56,014 bases of DNA from an uncultured Woeseiaceae bacterium (GTDB taxonomy: Bacteria; Pseudomonadota; Gammaproteobacteria; Steroidobacterales; Woeseiaceae). Shown here piece by piece: positions 24,300 through 33,380 of the stretch; within the stretch, counting starts at the first letter, position 1; each line of letters begins with the position of its first letter. Where the stretch lies: the NCBI GenBank assembly GCA_905480215.1, contig CAJQPL010000060.1:1-56014 (forward strand). The letters are read 5' to 3'. Both the position numbers and the translations under genes were made by a program. The notes below the pieces were generated by a model. It was not told the origin of the DNA, did not search any database, and saw only the letters and a list, made by a program, of their open reading frames with translations.

Positions 24300-26210
24300 A
24301 TGCTTAATAAGATTAGCGCTGTTAGCCATCGTCTGATAGCCGCCATTGCCTTGCTTTCCATCGCCTTCGTTGGCGGTTGTGCGAAGAGCGATTTGCCCGA
24401 TCCGATGAGCAATGTCTTGTCGGGTTATGCAATGCTGAGCGGCACCGTAACTGGATCCGAGGACGGCGTTTTACCGGTCGTCTTTGCGAACAATACTGCA
24501 AAGGACGTTGCGTATACCGTCTTCGTTATCGACGGCAAATACCGAGCCGTCAACCTTATTCCTGGACCCTATGAGATTACAATTCGTGCGGCCGTCGATC
24601 AGTTGGAAGGCTTCACTTCTCAAACTGTCAATCTAGAAATCGCTGCCGACTCAAATACGACGCAGGATTTCGCTATTGAAGGTGTTGGTCTGGTTGATAA
24701 TTACATTGGCGGTGTACCGTATCCGGACCCCGAGATCGTGCCTTACGACGAATTGTATCCGCCGGGACCAGGCCGCGACATCATGGAGCGCACCTGTCAC
24801 GGTTGCCATGCCGTCAATTTCTATTCGTTCAATTTTCCTCGAGCTTACTCCGGTGGCCGTGCAGACAAAGACAAGGCTGCATGGGGTGTAACCGTTGATC
24901 GCATGCATAAAGGACCGGCATTTCGTCGGCCCGGAAAAGCGCCTATTTTTGATCCTGAATTGTTGCCGCCGGAAGACCGCGACATCCTCGTCGACTACCT
25001 CGCCGAGAATTTTGGTGCTGGATCAGCAGCCCGCGTAGCGAAGCTGGAAGAAGAACCTGAGTTGGACGAAGCGGCACTCGCCAAGGCGATGTTCGTTGAG
25101 TACAACTATCATGAACCCGAAGGCAAGTATGAAGTTTGGGGTTGGCCACACCAGGTTGATTTCGATCCTGAGGGTAACGTCTGGTTGGCATATACAGCCT
25201 GTTGTATCGTGAAATTCGATCCACGGACCGGTGACCAAACAGTCTTCGAAGATCATGGTGGCGGTCATGGCATCGTCGTCGATCCCACAGACGGAACCGT
25301 TTGGTATTCAGGTGACGTGGTGCGTCGTCTCGACCCCAAGACCGGTCTTGTCGACCACTGGAAGATCGGAGAAGACCGTTACCTCGGCAGTAACACGCAA
25401 ATATTCGATTCCAAAGGCAATCTATGGCTGTCATTACTGGCAGCAGGTGGCGTTGCGAAATGGGATAGAGAAACCGACTCACTTACATGGTGGGAGGTTC
25501 CGGTAGTACGCAGTCGCCCATACGGCATCATTGTCGATTACAAGGACAAAGTCTGGTTTGCGGATTACCACAACGGTGGACTGACACGTTTTGATCCTGA
25601 AACTGAGGAGTTCAAGCATTTCCCTCTGGTCAAGGATAGAACGACCAGTGCTATTCGCCGGCTTGGCGTTGATTCGAAAGGCATAATCTGGGCATCTACC
25701 TGGGGCAATCGTGCATTCAAAGATGCTTCGCTGTTTCGCCTGGATCCTGAAACTGGTGAGGTAACGAAACGTCATCTTGGACTCCAGTACGGGGCTGGCT
25801 ATAACGCGGAGGCGGATAGCGAAGATAATATTTGGGTTGCGCCGGACAATTACCTGACCAAGTACGATCAGGTCGCGGATGTATTCACGCACTACCCATT
25901 GCCGGTCCGTTCCGACAGCCTCAAGACCACGATCACGCGTGATGATGCGGTATGGTTTATCTATCGTAATGCGGGCAAGTACGCGGGCTATGGTGGTGTG
26001 GCAGCGGTGCTCTACCCGGATATGGATAAGATTCCGACGTTGGCCGCCTACCATTCCGAAGATAGCGCCGGAAATCATTTGGCTGGATTCGAAGGCCCGC
26101 CGGCGCCACCTGTACTGGGTAAAGATCGCATTGAAACCAATGTGACAGCTAAGAATGCCGAGGAGTATCGAGTCTGGGCGATCGAGAACGGTCTCTTGGA
26201 TGAAGAATGA
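24300..26210 (+). CDS. Lipoprotein paralogue of the propeller-cytochrome c
   Basis: A 636-residue protein with the same architecture as the one at 19959. It has a lipoprotein signal (LLSIAFVGGCAKS, lipidated C27), a regulatory-like beta sandwich (MLSGTVTGSEDG... VNLIPGPYEITIRA), and VPYDELYPPGPGRDIMERT leading to the heme site CHGCH at 166-170, exactly the residue numbers of its paralogue. Vgb/SMP-30-like repeats follow (NVWLAYTACCIVKFDPRTG, GTVWYSGDVVRRLDPKTG, NLWLSLLAAGGVAKWDRET, KVWFADYHNGGLTRFDPET). It is likely membrane-anchored in the periplasm and part of an electron-transfer lyase/oxidase pair with the soluble paralogue. Leads the second operon, with a cytochrome c gene 25 bases later. 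Function beyond redox is unknown. Confidence 0.85.
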   Translation: MLNKISAVSHRLIAAIALLSIAFVGGCAKSDLPDPMSNVLSGYAMLSGTVTGSEDGVLPVVFANNTAKDVAYTVFVIDGKYRAVNLIPGPYEITIRAAVDQLEGFTSQTVNLEIAADSNTTQDFAIEGVGLVDNYIGGVPYPDPEIVPYDELYPPGPGRDIMERTCHGCHAVNFYSFNFPRAYSGGRADKDKAAWGVTVDRMHKGPAFRRPGKAPIFDPELLPPEDRDILVDYLAENFGAGSAARVAKLEEEPELDEAALAKAMFVEYNYHEPEGKYEVWGWPHQVDFDPEGNVWLAYTACCIVKFDPRTGDQTVFEDHGGGHGIVVDPTDGTVWYSGDVVRRLDPKTGLVDHWKIGEDRYLGSNTQIFDSKGNLWLSLLAAGGVAKWDRETDSLTWWEVPVVRSRPYGIIVDYKDKVWFADYHNGGLTRFDPETEEFKHFPLVKDRTTSAIRRLGVDSKGIIWASTWGNRAFKDASLFRLDPETGEVTKRHLGLQYGAGYNAEADSEDNIWVAPDNYLTKYDQVADVFTHYPLPVRSDSLKTTITRDDAVWFIYRNAGKYAGYGGVAAVLYPDMDKIPTLAAYHSEDSAGNHLAGFEGPPAPPVLGKDRIETNVTAKNAEEYRVWAIENGLLDEE

Positions 26211-26235
26211 TTTGGCGACCGGACTGTATTAGCGG

Positions 26236-26745
26236 ATGACATTGGTGAAACAAAAATTATGTGCTGTCATTTGCGCGGCATTGCTACTGGCGCTTGCGGC
26301 TTGCGCTGATCGTGAGTCGGAGCCTGTGGCCAGCGCGAACGAGGCAAAGGTCTCTGACGCTGCGGCGACAGCCGTTGCGGTAGTTGAAGACGCGGCGGCA
26401 ATGGGTAAACGCCTGTTCGCGAGCTGTTCCTTCTGTCATACAACCAACCCGGGAGGATCCAGTACGGTTGGTCCCAATCTCGCGGGCATATTGGGAGCGG
26501 CAGCCGGTGGTAAGAGCGACTTCGTGTACTCCGAGGCCCTCACAGCATCGGGAATTGTCTGGACTGAAGAAGCTCTCGATAGCTACATCGAAAGCCCGGC
26601 AAGCTTTATTCCAGGTGGCAGCATGGGGTTTGTCGGCATTGCAGACGCGAGCGAACGCGAGGCGATATTGGCGCACTTGATCAAGGTGACAAACGCCGAA
26701 ACAGCACCAGCAGTTCAAGGAGAGGACGTTGCAATCTGGGAGTAA
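26236..26745 (+). CDS. Class I cytochrome c, lipoprotein
   Basis: A 169-residue monoheme cytochrome. It has a lipoprotein signal (LLLALAACADRES, lipidated C23), an alanine-rich linker, heme site CSFCH (64-68), and the sixth ligand Met, probably M130 in IPGGSMGFVGI. The fold resembles the mitochondrial-type cytochrome c2 group (VGPNLAGILG). It is probably tethered to a membrane facing the periplasm, as electron acceptor for the propeller-cytochromes or the PaoABC-like enzyme, handing on to an oxidase. The next gene begins 17 bases inside its 3' end. Confidence 0.88.
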   Translation: MTLVKQKLCAVICAALLLALAACADRESEPVASANEAKVSDAAATAVAVVEDAAAMGKRLFASCSFCHTTNPGGSSTVGPNLAGILGAAAGGKSDFVYSEALTASGIVWTEEALDSYIESPASFIPGGSMGFVGIADASEREAILAHLIKVTNAETAPAVQGEDVAIWE

Positions 26746-28405
26746 GTCCGCGGCGAAATTTTCCGCACTGCAGGTCGGCGTTGCGTGGCAGCGATTCAAC
26801 GGCTTAATGGATGAAACTGCACACACTTTCGTGCGCACGTCATTCTCATCCGTTGTCAGGGATAATTGGGATCTTGCGGTCAGTTTGATGGATGCACAGG
26901 GCCGCCAGTTCGCGCAGTCTTCGCGAAGCGTGCCGTCATTTATTGGCACCATGCCAAAGACCCTGCAGGTGATGCTTAAGCGTTTCCCGGCCGAGAGTCT
27001 TAAGCCGGGTGACGTCCTCATTTCGAACGATGGTTATCACGGCACCGGTCACCTGAATGACATAACGATGGTGCGGCCGGTATTTCGTGGCAGCGAACTT
27101 GTGGCCTTCATCGGCAGTGTATTTCACAGCGTGGATATCGGCGGCGCACCATCGGTAAATGCTCGTGATTCGTTTGAAGAGGGCCTGACAATACCGGTCT
27201 GCAAGATTTTGAAGCAAGGCGTCGAGAACGAGGATGTCATCGCGTTCCTGACTGAGAACTTACGTGCACCTGACGAGACGCTTGGAGATATTCGCGCCCA
27301 GTTCGCCGCCTATGAGCTCGCTATCGGACGCCTTCTAAAGATATTGGTCGATGAGCATATCGATGACCTGACAGTGCTGGTTGAAGAGATTCTAGATCGC
27401 TCAGAAAAGGCAATGCGAAAGGCGATAGAAGCCGCACCTGACGGCTCCTACAGTGACAAGATTTACCTGGATGGCTTTGATGATCAGCCGTTGACGATTT
27501 GTTGCACGGTAAAAATTTCGGGCAGTAATCTTTCTGTTGATTTCGCAGGCACGTCGCCGCAAATAAATCGACCAATCAACTCAGTGCTCAACTACACGCT
27601 GGCCTATTCGGCCTACGCGGTTAAATGCGCTTTTGATCCGGTTACGCCAAACAATGATGGTTCATTTCGACCAATAACAATTACGGCACCTGAAGGATGT
27701 TTGCTTAACCCAGAGCGACCTGCGCCTATTTGGGCACGGCATCTTGCAGGACATTATTTGCCGCCGGTTATTTTCAGCGCATTGGCGAAATTGATGCCGG
27801 AAAAAGTGATCGCGGATTGTGGATCACCTGTGTGGAATGTTTACTTCGCAGGCAAGCAAGATAGCGGTCAACGATTCGTCAAAATGTTTTTCATGAATGG
27901 TGGTCATGGTGCGCGACCGCATCAGGATGGCCCGGCTTGCTTGAGCTTTCCAAGTAACATTGCCACCGTCCCGATCGAGCAGTTTGAAAACAGCGTACCA
28001 ATTCTTGTAACCGAGAAAGAGTTGATACCCGACTCCGGCGGTGCGGGAAGATACCGGGGTGGACCGGCACAGCGACTATCCTTCAAGTCTACCTCCGATC
28101 AGCCTATAACAATGACGATCCGACATGAACGAGTAGACCACCCGCCACGTGGTTTGCTGGGCGGATTGGCGGGATCGCCGGGACGCGACTATTTGAACGG
28201 CGAACGAATTCCTGCGAAAGGCCGATTGGATATCAATTTGGGTGACGTTGTGACTTTCGAAACGCCGGGTGGTGGCGGAATGGGACCACCGGAAGAGCGT
28301 GCAGCCGAAAAAATTGCCGCAGACATACAGAGCGGGCTCGTCACTCAGGAAGCCGCTGACACACTTTATAGGCGCGGTGAATTGAAGGCGCAGAAGCATG
28401 GCTGA
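26729..28405 (+). CDS. Hydantoinase B/oxoprolinase family subunit
   Basis: A 558-residue HyuB-type protein. Signatures: DLAVSLMDAQGRQFAQS, GDVLISNDGYHGTGHLNDITMVRPVF, VDFAGTSPQINRPINSVLNYT, and the C-terminal PDSGGAGRYRGG with FETPGGGGMGPPEER. HyuB pairs with HyuA for ATP-dependent opening of a five-membered imide or lactam ring (N-methylhydantoin, 5-oxoproline), or for acetone-carboxylase-like chemistry. It starts at TTG (26729) with AAGGAGAG upstream, inside the end of the cytochrome gene. Its 3' end overlaps HyuA by eight bases, which is usual for a stoichiometric complex. Cytoplasmic. The true substrate is not evident. Confidence 0.9.
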   Translation: MQSGSKSAAKFSALQVGVAWQRFNGLMDETAHTFVRTSFSSVVRDNWDLAVSLMDAQGRQFAQSSRSVPSFIGTMPKTLQVMLKRFPAESLKPGDVLISNDGYHGTGHLNDITMVRPVFRGSELVAFIGSVFHSVDIGGAPSVNARDSFEEGLTIPVCKILKQGVENEDVIAFLTENLRAPDETLGDIRAQFAAYELAIGRLLKILVDEHIDDLTVLVEEILDRSEKAMRKAIEAAPDGSYSDKIYLDGFDDQPLTICCTVKISGSNLSVDFAGTSPQINRPINSVLNYTLAYSAYAVKCAFDPVTPNNDGSFRPITITAPEGCLLNPERPAPIWARHLAGHYLPPVIFSALAKLMPEKVIADCGSPVWNVYFAGKQDSGQRFVKMFFMNGGHGARPHQDGPACLSFPSNIATVPIEQFENSVPILVTEKELIPDSGGAGRYRGGPAQRLSFKSTSDQPITMTIRHERVDHPPRGLLGGLAGSPGRDYLNGERIPAKGRLDINLGDVVTFETPGGGGMGPPEERAAEKIAADIQSGLVTQEAADTLYRRGELKAQKHG

Positions 28406-30491
28406 TCAATTCAGAGTCGGCGTCGACATAGGCGGTACCTTCACAGATCTGGTCATGATCAATTCGACGACAGGCCGCCTGTTTAACGAAAAAGTCCTGA
28501 CCACGCCGCAGGACCCCTCGCAGTGTGTTTTAAACGGCGTGCAAAAGATTCTGCAAGCCAATAATGTTGCGCCGGCTGATGTGCAACAAGTTATTCATGG
28601 CACAACTTTGGTCGCGAACGCAGTAATTGAGAGGCGCGGCGCAGCGGTTGCTTTGATTACAACCAAGGGTTTCGGTGACATTCAGGAAATCGGCACCGAA
28701 ATGCGCTACGACACTTATGACCTGTTTATGGAGACGCCAGAGCCGCTGGTGCCACGTCACTGGCGTTATGAAGTCGTCGAACGCATGGGGCCGAACGGTG
28801 AAGTGATAACGCCTTTGGAAGAAGAATCCGTCAAGCGCGTAGCCAGCGAAATTGCGGCGACCGAGGTGACGGCTGTAGCGATATCGTTGTTGCACGGGTT
28901 TCGCAATCCAGTGCACGAGCAGCGTATCCGTGAAATCGTTCTTGAAGAAGCGCCAGAGCTGGTGGTGTGTATCTCAAGCGATGTTATGCCGGAAATCGGC
29001 GAGTATGAGCGCACCACAACAACCATCTGCAACGCCTATGTCTTGCCGGTTTTTGATACTTATCTGCGACGTTTGACCGGTGGTTTGCGTGAGATGGGCA
29101 TCGACAAAGAGCTATACATGATGTTGTCTGACGGTGGCACTGTGCATGAGTCGACGGCGGCAGCTTATCCAATTCGACTTGTGCAGTCGGGACCTGCCGG
29201 TGGCGTCCAGGCTACCTGTGCTATCGGCGCGCTTGTCGGCGAACGCGACATGTTGTGTTTCGATATGGGCGGTACGACCGCGAAAGCCTGTCTTATTGAC
29301 GATGGGAAGCCGCTACGAACAACGGAGTTCGAAGTCGCGCGCGTTTACCGCTTCAAAAAGGGCAGTGGACTACCACTAAGAATCCCCGTTATTGAGATGA
29401 TCGAAATTGGTGCCGGCGGCGGCTCAATTGCAAAGGTAGATCATCTCGGCCTGATTCAGGTTGGACCGGAGAGTTCGAGTGCTGATCCCGGCCCTGCTTG
29501 CTATGGCCTCGGTGGAACAAGTTCGACAGTTACCGATGCGGATCTGGTACTTGGTTATCTGGCTGCGGATAATTTTCTCGGCGGTGACATGAAGCTTGAC
29601 GTCGATGCGGCGAAAGCGGCGCTACAAAAGAATATTGCCGATCCCCTGGGTGTTTCAGCGGTTGATGCCGCTTGGGCGATCCACGAAACAGTCAATGAAA
29701 ACATGGCACAGGCAGCGAACATCCATGCGCTCGAAAAGGCCAAACGCATTACTGACTACACGATGGTTCCCATCGGTGGTGCAGGTCCGGTGCATGCCTG
29801 CAATATCGCCCTGAAGCTGGCGCTGCCACGCGTAATTTGTCCGCCGGGAGCGGGTGTGGCTTCTGCGCTTGGATTTTTAGTTTCGCCGACGGCGTTCACG
29901 TTCGTGCAGGGCGGAGTGGTGCCTCTATCGTCGCTGGATGTTTCTGCGGTCGGCGAAATGCTCGATGACATGGAGACAAAAGGCAGGGTACTGCTGTCGA
30001 AAGCGGGCACACCTGGCGATCAGGTACACGTCGAGATTCTTGTCGCGATGCGCTACGTCGGTCAGGGCTATGACGTTGAGGCGTTAGTGGAGAGACAAGT
30101 TTTGGATTCGGATGATCATGCCGCGATGCGGCAAGTATTCGAAGCCGCTTATAAGCAGCAGTACGGGCGGATAGAGGAAAATATGCCTGTAGAAATTGTT
30201 GCATGGAGGGTGGTCGTGTCAGGCGATACTCCGACAATCGATCTTGTGGCCGCTAGACCGGCGACTGTAGAAGGCGATGCAAAAAAGGGTAATCGAGAGA
30301 TCTATTTTGGACCCGATACCGGCTTCGTCAACGCACCAGTCTATAATCGTTACGGCCTGGTACCGGGCAGCAATTTCGAGGGACCGAGCGTGTTTGAAGA
30401 ACGTGAATCGACGACTGTCATACCGCCCGGTGCAAAAGCCAGGATCGACGACGCGCTGAATTTGGTCGTCGATCTCCCGATCGCAGGGTAG
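28398..30491 (+). CDS. Hydantoinase A/oxoprolinase family subunit
   Basis: A 697-residue HyuA-type ATPase of the ASKHA fold. The N-terminal phosphate-binding motif VGVDIGGTFTDLVMI, the second phosphate site MLCFDMGGTTAKACLIDDG and the motif MIEIGAGGGSIAKVDHLG are intact, as is the metal/His region PIGGAGPVHACNIA. It binds and hydrolyses ATP to activate the ring carbonyl for HyuB. It is eight bases overlapped with hyuB and 25 bases ahead of the ThDP enzyme. Full length for the family. A hydantoin, lactam or related N-heterocycle intermediate is a reasonable guess in this locus. Confidence 0.92.
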   Translation: MADQFRVGVDIGGTFTDLVMINSTTGRLFNEKVLTTPQDPSQCVLNGVQKILQANNVAPADVQQVIHGTTLVANAVIERRGAAVALITTKGFGDIQEIGTEMRYDTYDLFMETPEPLVPRHWRYEVVERMGPNGEVITPLEEESVKRVASEIAATEVTAVAISLLHGFRNPVHEQRIREIVLEEAPELVVCISSDVMPEIGEYERTTTTICNAYVLPVFDTYLRRLTGGLREMGIDKELYMMLSDGGTVHESTAAAYPIRLVQSGPAGGVQATCAIGALVGERDMLCFDMGGTTAKACLIDDGKPLRTTEFEVARVYRFKKGSGLPLRIPVIEMIEIGAGGGSIAKVDHLGLIQVGPESSSADPGPACYGLGGTSSTVTDADLVLGYLAADNFLGGDMKLDVDAAKAALQKNIADPLGVSAVDAAWAIHETVNENMAQAANIHALEKAKRITDYTMVPIGGAGPVHACNIALKLALPRVICPPGAGVASALGFLVSPTAFTFVQGGVVPLSSLDVSAVGEMLDDMETKGRVLLSKAGTPGDQVHVEILVAMRYVGQGYDVEALVERQVLDSDDHAAMRQVFEAAYKQQYGRIEENMPVEIVAWRVVVSGDTPTIDLVAARPATVEGDAKKGNREIYFGPDTGFVNAPVYNRYGLVPGSNFEGPSVFEERESTTVIPPGAKARIDDALNLVVDLPIAG

Positions 30492-30516
30492 CAGCGGTAA
30501 GCTTGCCGGGGTCACG

Positions 30517-32142
30517 ATGGCTAATAAGACAAATACAATCGCTGAGCTTGTCGTATCAGCACTCGCTGCAAACGGCGTCAAACGCATATTCGGCGTTCCG
30601 GGAGGAGGCAGCAGCCTCGATATCATAGCCGCTGCCGCTGCTGTTGGCATCGATTTCGTTTTGACGCGCTCGGAGAATTCGGCGGTAATGATGGCTGCAG
30701 CAACGGCCGAACTCGATGGTGTGCCCGGCGTCGCATTGACAACGAAGGGACCCGGCGTCGCCAATGCCGTGAACGGTATAGCCTACGCAGCATTGGATCG
30801 CGCGCCAGTCATCTTGCTTACTGACGGATTTACGGCGGAACAGGAGTCCTTTATTACGCATCAAGTGTTTGATCAGCGAGCACTACTGGATCCATTGGTA
30901 AAAGCTTTTGCCCGTATCCAAAATGATACTTCGGCGAGCGAAATTTCGGCGCTGATAGAAATGGCCGTTACACCCCCGCTCGGACCAATTCAGATAGAGT
31001 TAACCGGCAAAGTTGCGAAGTCGGAAGTCCTTAGCGACGACCTGACGTTTAGCGCTATAGCGGCACCTGCGACTATCGATAATAGAGGAGTCGCGACGGC
31101 TGCTGAGGCTATGAAGAATGCAGTCCGACCGCTAGTAATTGTCGGGCTCGAAGCACGCGATGATACGACGGCGGCTGCAATTAACGAGTTAATTGAGGTA
31201 CTCAACTGTCCGGTATTGCCTACATACAAAGCCAAGGGCGTCGTGGCGGATTCTCATTCTCTATTCGCCGCTATATTCACTGGCGGAGCCGCTGAGAGTG
31301 AATGCGTATCAAAAGCGGATCTGATTATACTGTGCGGTGTCGACCCGGTTGAGTTCGTGTTGCAGAAATGGCGTTACGATGCGCCAGTCGTTGATATTGC
31401 AACGATGCGTCACGAACCGCATTACACTTCAATTGATTGCGGCGTGTACGGATCGATATCCAGGAATCTTGAGCTTTTGATTCCGCAATGCAAACAATCG
31501 ATGTGGTCTGTTGAGGAAATATCGGCGCTGCGCGAGAAAACACTAACGGCGCTTGCGTACCCCGAAGGCGAGGGCGTGGGTCCCCAGGAAGTAGTGGTCC
31601 TTGCCGGGATTGAAGCGCGAAACGCAGGCGTAAACCCCAGAATCACAGTGGACGCTGGTGCACATATGTTTAGTGCAATGGCGTTCTGGAACTGTAATGC
31701 ACCGATGGACGTTTTAATATCAAACGGCCTGGCAACAATGGCATTCGCGCTTCCAGCCGCAATCGCAGCAGCACTGCACGAACCCGAGCGACCGGTCATC
31801 GCGATCACTGGCGACGGTGGGCTGTTAATGTGCTTAGGTGAGCTGCTGACGGCTGTGCAGCAGAAAACGCAAATTATTGTCATCGTATTGAACGATGGTG
31901 CGCTTTCGCTGATCGACATCAAGCAGCAGCAACGTGAGTTGCAGCCGCTCGGTGTGCGTTGGGAGCGACCCGACTTTGCAGAAATGATGAGTGGCTTTGG
32001 GGGTCGCGGATTTCGTGTCAGTGAAACATCTGACTACGAAAAAGCGCTTGCCAAAGCCTACCAGGAACCAGGCCCCGTGCTGATCGACGTTGTAATCGAT
32101 CCGCGCGGGTATCCGCAACAAATTAAGGCCCTGCGTGGCTAA
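30517..32142 (+). CDS. ThDP-dependent decarboxylase/synthase, acetolactate-synthase-like
   Basis: A 541-residue thiamine-diphosphate enzyme. Its N-terminal Pyr domain carries the activating glutamate (E53 in LTRSENSAVMMAAATAEL). The middle domain is TPP_enzyme_M-like. The C-terminal PP domain has the cofactor signature AITGDGGLLMCLGELLTAVQQ... VIVLNDGALSLI (GDG-x25-ND). Relatives include acetolactate synthase, benzoylformate decarboxylase and oxalyl-CoA decarboxylase, so it probably decarboxylates or carboligates a 2-oxo acid. The aminotransferase at 21809 and the aldehyde dehydrogenase at 22736 would fit before and after such a step: oxo acid to aldehyde to acyl-CoA. That order is inference. 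Confidence 0.87.
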   Translation: MANKTNTIAELVVSALAANGVKRIFGVPGGGSSLDIIAAAAAVGIDFVLTRSENSAVMMAAATAELDGVPGVALTTKGPGVANAVNGIAYAALDRAPVILLTDGFTAEQESFITHQVFDQRALLDPLVKAFARIQNDTSASEISALIEMAVTPPLGPIQIELTGKVAKSEVLSDDLTFSAIAAPATIDNRGVATAAEAMKNAVRPLVIVGLEARDDTTAAAINELIEVLNCPVLPTYKAKGVVADSHSLFAAIFTGGAAESECVSKADLIILCGVDPVEFVLQKWRYDAPVVDIATMRHEPHYTSIDCGVYGSISRNLELLIPQCKQSMWSVEEISALREKTLTALAYPEGEGVGPQEVVVLAGIEARNAGVNPRITVDAGAHMFSAMAFWNCNAPMDVLISNGLATMAFALPAAIAAALHEPERPVIAITGDGGLLMCLGELLTAVQQKTQIIVIVLNDGALSLIDIKQQQRELQPLGVRWERPDFAEMMSGFGGRGFRVSETSDYEKALAKAYQEPGPVLIDVVIDPRGYPQQIKALRG

Positions 32143-32166
32143 GCGACACAAAACAGGAGTTAAGGT

Positions 32167-33378
32167 ATGAAAACGCCCGATACGGCAGACGGATCTTTCA
32201 AACTGCCCGCGGAAGTTGTCGAGATTTGTGATCTCGCGAAACGCATCGTGGAAAAAGAGCTGATGCCATTGGAGCCTGAGTTCTTACCGCATCCCGGCCA
32301 CGCATTTGGCATCAAAGAAACGACGAATCTGCGCAAAGTATTTGGTGAAGACGTAACGCAACGCCTGATCGATATCAGCAAAGATACGGGGCTCTGGTAC
32401 TTGATGGTCCCCGAAGAGCACGGTGGGTCTGGATTGTCGATGCTGACGCAGGTCGCGATCCTTGAGCAATTCAATTACACGGCTGTGCCATTTCCATTCG
32501 CAAACGTCGCGAATATTTTGTATCAGTGCGAAGGCGATCAGATCGATCGCTTCTTAAAGCCTGTGATCGAAGGTGAGATGACGACGTGTTTTGCGCAGAC
32601 TGAGCCAAATGCTGGATCCGATCCGGGTGGCATGATGCAGACGAGTGCTGTCAAAGACGGCGACGAATGGGTAATCAATGGCACCAAGATGTGGATTTCG
32701 GGTGCCGCCGAATCCGACATGATTATGGTGCAGGTAGTGACGGATGCAGAAAAACGTCAACGCGGCGGCATAACCATGTTCATGGTGACCAGAGACAATC
32801 CAGGCATGACGGTTGAAGAACCGGGCATAAAAACGTGGCTCGGACCGCACGCGTCGCAGTACGTCGTAAACTTCGATAACTGCCGTGTGCCGGAGTCGGA
32901 TATTCTTGGCGGTGTGGGCAATGGATTCCGTCTCGGCCAGAAGTGGCTGACGATTCATGATCGATTGCTCCGCGGTCCATTTGCGCTGGGTAAGATGCGA
33001 CGCGCTCTGGATATGTCGATAGCGTGGTCAAAACAGCGTGTAACGTTTGGTAAGCCGATTTCGGAACGTCAAGCGATCCAATGGCAACTTGTTGATATGT
33101 ATATTGATTTGGAGGCGCTGCAGGCTCTCACTTATCAAATGGCTGCGCGCGCTGATTCCGGTGAGGATATTCGTGCAGAGGCGGGCATGGTCAAATTGAC
33201 GTCGATGATATGGGGCGCCCGTACGCTGGACAAGGCAATTCAGATACACGGTGCGATGGGAGAGTCACTCGAATTACCACTGACTTTATTCTATAGGTAC
33301 CTACGGCATGGTCAGATTGGTGGCGGCGCGAACGAAATTCAGCGCATGCAGATAGCTCGCAAGTTACTCAGGGACTAG
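32167..33378 (+). CDS. Acyl-CoA dehydrogenase
   Basis: A 403-residue FAD-dependent acyl-CoA dehydrogenase. It shows YLMVPEEHGGSGLSMLTQVAILEQF, FAQTEPNAGSDPGGMMQTSAVKDGDEWVINGTKMWISGAAESD (FAD-binding), and the C-terminal FYRYLRHGQIGGGANEIQRMQIARKLL. The family makes an alpha-beta double bond in an acyl-CoA and passes electrons to ETF. ATG after CAGGAGTTAAGGT. It follows the ThDP enzyme by 24 bases and is two bases from the TctC gene, so it belongs to the second operon. It probably acts on the acyl-CoA made by the acylating aldehyde dehydrogenase. Confidence 0.93.
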   Translation: MKTPDTADGSFKLPAEVVEICDLAKRIVEKELMPLEPEFLPHPGHAFGIKETTNLRKVFGEDVTQRLIDISKDTGLWYLMVPEEHGGSGLSMLTQVAILEQFNYTAVPFPFANVANILYQCEGDQIDRFLKPVIEGEMTTCFAQTEPNAGSDPGGMMQTSAVKDGDEWVINGTKMWISGAAESDMIMVQVVTDAEKRQRGGITMFMVTRDNPGMTVEEPGIKTWLGPHASQYVVNFDNCRVPESDILGGVGNGFRLGQKWLTIHDRLLRGPFALGKMRRALDMSIAWSKQRVTFGKPISERQAIQWQLVDMYIDLEALQALTYQMAARADSGEDIRAEAGMVKLTSMIWGARTLDKAIQIHGAMGESLELPLTLFYRYLRHGQIGGGANEIQRMQIARKLLRD

Positions 33379-33380
33379 GA

